Part shown: positions 5,400 to 7,746 of the stretch, piece by piece | Numbering within the stretch: position 1 is the stretch's first letter | Layout: every line of letters begins with the position of its first letter | Assembly: GCA_946481035.1 (NCBI GenBank) | Contig: CAMLNK010000160.1 | Span: 1 to 7,746 of the forward strand | Length of the DNA: 7,746 bases | Direction: 5' to 3' | Source of the DNA: an uncultured Dyadobacter sp. | GTDB taxonomy: Bacteria > Bacteroidota > Bacteroidia > Cytophagales > Spirosomataceae | Made by a program: the position numbers and the translations under genes | The notes under the pieces: generated by a model | Seen by the model: only the letters and a program-made list of their open reading frames with translations | What the model was told of the DNA's origin: nothing | The model's database searches: none

Positions 5400-7746
5400 T
5401 CAGAATGTCACATTAAGCCCAAACACGTACACTTTCTGGTTCGGATAGGCGGTTTCGCGATCGGTGTAGCCTACTTCCGGGTCCATGAATTTCAACTTGC
5501 TGAATGTCAGCAAATTTTGCCCCGACGCGTACACGCGTACATGCTGCATGCGGATCGCACGCGTGAGGCTTTTCGGCAGTGTGTAGCCGATGATCGCGTT
5601 TTTGAGGCGCAAGTGTGCCGTGCTCGTCATCCAGAAGTCCGACAGCTGCGTGTTGTTCGCGTAGGGCGCCTGGGTAGCGCGCGGGTAGCGGGCATCCTGC
5701 GTCTGGGGCGTCCAGCGGTTGTCGTAATATTCGTAGCTCGAATTACTGTTGTTGTTATTGAACGGAATGGTCTGGAACTGGCGGATATCGAGGCTGGCTA
5801 GCGAAGATCCCTGGAAAAACAAGTTCAGATCAAAGCCTTTCCAGTCGGCTGTCGCATTCAGCCCGTAGGTGAGCAGCGGGTAAACCGGCTTGCCGATCAC
5901 TACCTCGTCGTTCGAATCGATTTTGCCATCGGGTACTCCCTGCGGGCCGCTCACATCTACATACCGAATGTCGCCCGGGCGCAATGCACCGAATTGGGTT
6001 ACATTATAGCCGTCGGCGGTGGTGATCAGGCCGTCGTCGTTCTTGTCGTCCTCGGTGGTGAAAAGGCCAGCGGTTTTATAGCCGAATTGCGTCCCCAATG
6101 CACGGCCTGTACGGCTACGGTTCGGGTTGTTGCGGGTAGCTGCCGTCTCAAAGACCTTGATCATCTTGTTTTTGGCGTAACTCACATTGCCGTTGATACC
6201 CAGCCGGAGGTCATTCTGGAAGCGGTAGTTGGTACCAAGGCTCAGCTCAACGCCATTGTTTTCCATGATCCCACCATTCTCGTCGGCCAACGCGAGGCCA
6301 TATTCGACTGGCACGCTCACTGCCGGCGGAAGCAGCATTCCCGTCCGCTTTTCGTGGAAATAGTCCGCCTCGACAGTCAGCAAACCGCGCCACAGCGATG
6401 CTTCCAGGCCAATATCGGTTTTGGTGGAAATCTCCCAGGTAATGTTCTTGTTGGCCTCGTTCGGTACCACCGCGCCCTGCACCATCGAGCCGGGGCCGAA
6501 TGCGTAGGCATTGCCATTCAGGTTATAGCCGGTCAGGTACTGGAACGCCGTACCCGCCAGGTTCCCCGATTTACCCCACGACCCGCGTACTTTCAGGTTA
6601 TCGACCCAGTTGAAGCCATTTTTAAGAAAATTCTCCTCCGAAATCACCCAACCGGCCGAGAATGCAGGGAAATAGCCCCAGCGCTTGCCCGGAGCGAAAT
6701 AGTAGTGCCCATCGTACCGCCCCGACGCTTCGAGCAGGTACTTGCCCGCATACGCGTAGCCTACGCGGTACACGTAGCCGATCTGGCTGCCGGTCGAAGA
6801 AGTACCGCCATTATCGAAGTCGTTTTTGTTGGAACTACCCATATTCAGCTCGTCCACATCGACGGCGAAGTTGTTGCGTCGGGCCGAAAACAGCTCATAA
6901 GTGTTGTTCCGGGCTTCGGCCACGATCAAACCGGTGAAATCGTGCTTACCGAACGTGTTGTGGTAATTGAGATAACCCTGGTATGTAAATGTCTGCGTTT
7001 TGATAAACTGCTGTGCCAGCCACGAGAATGCCGCCGCTCCCCCTTCCGCCGTTGAAATCTCGCGCTTGTAGGTAGCTGGTGTTGTGGTGAGGTCCTGGGT
7101 GTAGTAATAAAATGGTTTGTGATAGCCTTTCTTGGTGCGCTGGCTCGGGTCGTAGCTGAATGTCCCTTTGACGCTCAGCCCTTTGATAAACGGCAGCTTT
7201 TGCTCGATGGCGATCGTGGTGAGCAAAGTGTTGTTGGAATTTTTGGTATAACCCGCCTTTAAAACCCCTACCGGCGAGTTTCCTGCAAATTCTCCCCATA
7301 AACCATTGCTGTAATAAAGCGCACGTATCGGAATGTATTTGAAACCGTTACGGAATAAATTTCCGGCCGAAACGGCGGTATCCACCGACGATACCCGTTC
7401 TACGGAACCGATCAGCGAAAGCGAAACCGTTGTGGTTTTGGTCGCCTCGGCCGTCAGGCTCATATTATAGCTGTAACGCATGTATTTCACCGGGTCGAAC
7501 ATCCCGTTTTGCTTCAAAAAGCCAAAACCCGTCTGGTACTTGATCCGCTCAGAACCACCGCTCAACTGCAAAGTATAGTTTTGCATCGGTGCATTCATAT
7601 TCACGAGTTCTTTCGTGTTGCTGATCGGGTATTTGTCCGGGTTCTCGCGGTTCAGGTTCTGATAGTTTTCAACCAGGTCCGTCGCGAAAGGAAGCTGCGT
7701 GCCGGTCGGGTTCTCGTTCAGATAGGCTTCGTTTTTAAGCCGCATA
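5400..7746 (-). CDS. SusC/RagA-family TonB-dependent outer-membrane transporter, C-terminal part
   Basis: The C-terminal 781 residues of a large TonB-dependent beta-barrel. The frame is open to the right edge; the Met codon at 7743-7745 is internal, since family members are usually near 1000 residues or more and the carboxypeptidase-like, TonB-box and plug parts are not present. The visible part starts at the plug-to-barrel transition, with QNYTLQLSGGSERIKY and FGFLKQNGMF as typical early-barrel strands. Later barrel hallmarks include YDGHYYFAPGKRWGYFPAFS, SWGKSGNL, GLEASLWRGLLTVEADYF, PLLTYGLNATADWKGFDLNLFFQG, and LRLKNAIIGYTLP. The last strand ends VFGLNVTF with the terminal phenylalanine expected for outer-membrane insertion. 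It lies directly upstream of susD in one operon. The promoter and any sigma/anti-sigma pair or enzymes would be beyond the window. Substrate is unknown. Confidence 0.95.
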   Translation of the reverse strand, partial: MRLKNEAYLNENPTGTQLPFATDLVENYQNLNRENPDKYPISNTKELVNMNAPMQNYTLQLSGGSERIKYQTGFGFLKQNGMFDPVKYMRYSYNMSLTAEATKTTTVSLSLIGSVERVSSVDTAVSAGNLFRNGFKYIPIRALYYSNGLWGEFAGNSPVGVLKAGYTKNSNNTLLTTIAIEQKLPFIKGLSVKGTFSYDPSQRTKKGYHKPFYYYTQDLTTTPATYKREISTAEGGAAAFSWLAQQFIKTQTFTYQGYLNYHNTFGKHDFTGLIVAEARNNTYELFSARRNNFAVDVDELNMGSSNKNDFDNGGTSSTGSQIGYVYRVGYAYAGKYLLEASGRYDGHYYFAPGKRWGYFPAFSAGWVISEENFLKNGFNWVDNLKVRGSWGKSGNLAGTAFQYLTGYNLNGNAYAFGPGSMVQGAVVPNEANKNITWEISTKTDIGLEASLWRGLLTVEADYFHEKRTGMLLPPAVSVPVEYGLALADENGGIMENNGVELSLGTNYRFQNDLRLGINGNVSYAKNKMIKVFETAATRNNPNRSRTGRALGTQFGYKTAGLFTTEDDKNDDGLITTADGYNVTQFGALRPGDIRYVDVSGPQGVPDGKIDSNDEVVIGKPVYPLLTYGLNATADWKGFDLNLFFQGSSLASLDIRQFQTIPFNNNNSNSSYEYYDNRWTPQTQDARYPRATQAPYANNTQLSDFWMTSTAHLRLKNAIIGYTLPKSLTRAIRMQHVRVYASGQNLLTFSKLKFMDPEVGYTDRETAYPNQKVYVFGLNVTF

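Noticed and set aside
3763..5448. A 561-codon plus-strand open frame lying opposite susD
   Set aside because: It is the antisense shadow of a clear SusD gene: arginine- and valine-rich, no domain, no signal or start context. The minus-strand protein has full family hallmarks.
5994..7055. A 353-codon plus-strand open frame opposite susC
   Set aside because: It mirrors the barrel coding sequence and shows no recognisable protein features.
7743..7745. Met codon near the right edge as the susC start
   Set aside because: It lies at the plug-to-barrel transition; an outer-membrane transporter starting here would lack signal peptide and plug.

Overview
The window reads as a piece of a Bacteroidota chromosome, most likely a member of Cytophagales close to Dyadobacter or Spirosoma. 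This rests on a SusC/SusD pair, on the lack of Shine-Dalgarno sequences before the starts, on one TAnnTTTG-type promoter element, and on a roughly balanced base composition. The genus is an inference from protein style and was not tested by a search.

Layout from left to right. (1) A plus-strand gene, cut by the left edge, encodes a membrane-spanning protein with a short helical cytoplasmic part, a proline-rich linker, one transmembrane helix, and a PKD-like plus lectin-like exterior. (2) Converging on it, with overlapping stop codons, is a minus-strand gene for an exported protein of unknown function. (3) A 317-base divergent intergenic region follows, with a compound inverted repeat next to the exported protein's start and a good Bacteroidota -7 element on the plus strand. 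(4) Next is a complete circularly permuted GTPase of the RsgA/YjeQ family. (5) A 219-base convergent intergenic region carries several inverted repeats and a near-symmetric bidirectional terminator. (6) The right half is the end of a minus-strand SusC-SusD operon: a complete SusD-like lipoprotein preceded by the C-terminal 781 residues of its SusC-like TonB-dependent transporter, which runs off the right edge.

SusC and SusD work together: SusD binds a glycan or other polymer at the cell surface and SusC imports it through the outer membrane using TonB energy. The operon ends at a strong terminator immediately after susD, so any enzymes or regulators that would reveal the substrate lie beyond the right edge. 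RsgA acts in the cytoplasm on small ribosomal subunit maturation and has no evident link to its neighbours. The two left-hand genes are envelope proteins of unknown role.

I see no RNA genes, insertion sequences, CRISPR arrays or other mobile elements. No clearly new multi-gene system is visible. The points most worth checking are the membrane-spanning protein's architecture, the exported protein of unknown family with its 5' inverted repeat, and the alternating inverted repeats after rsgA.
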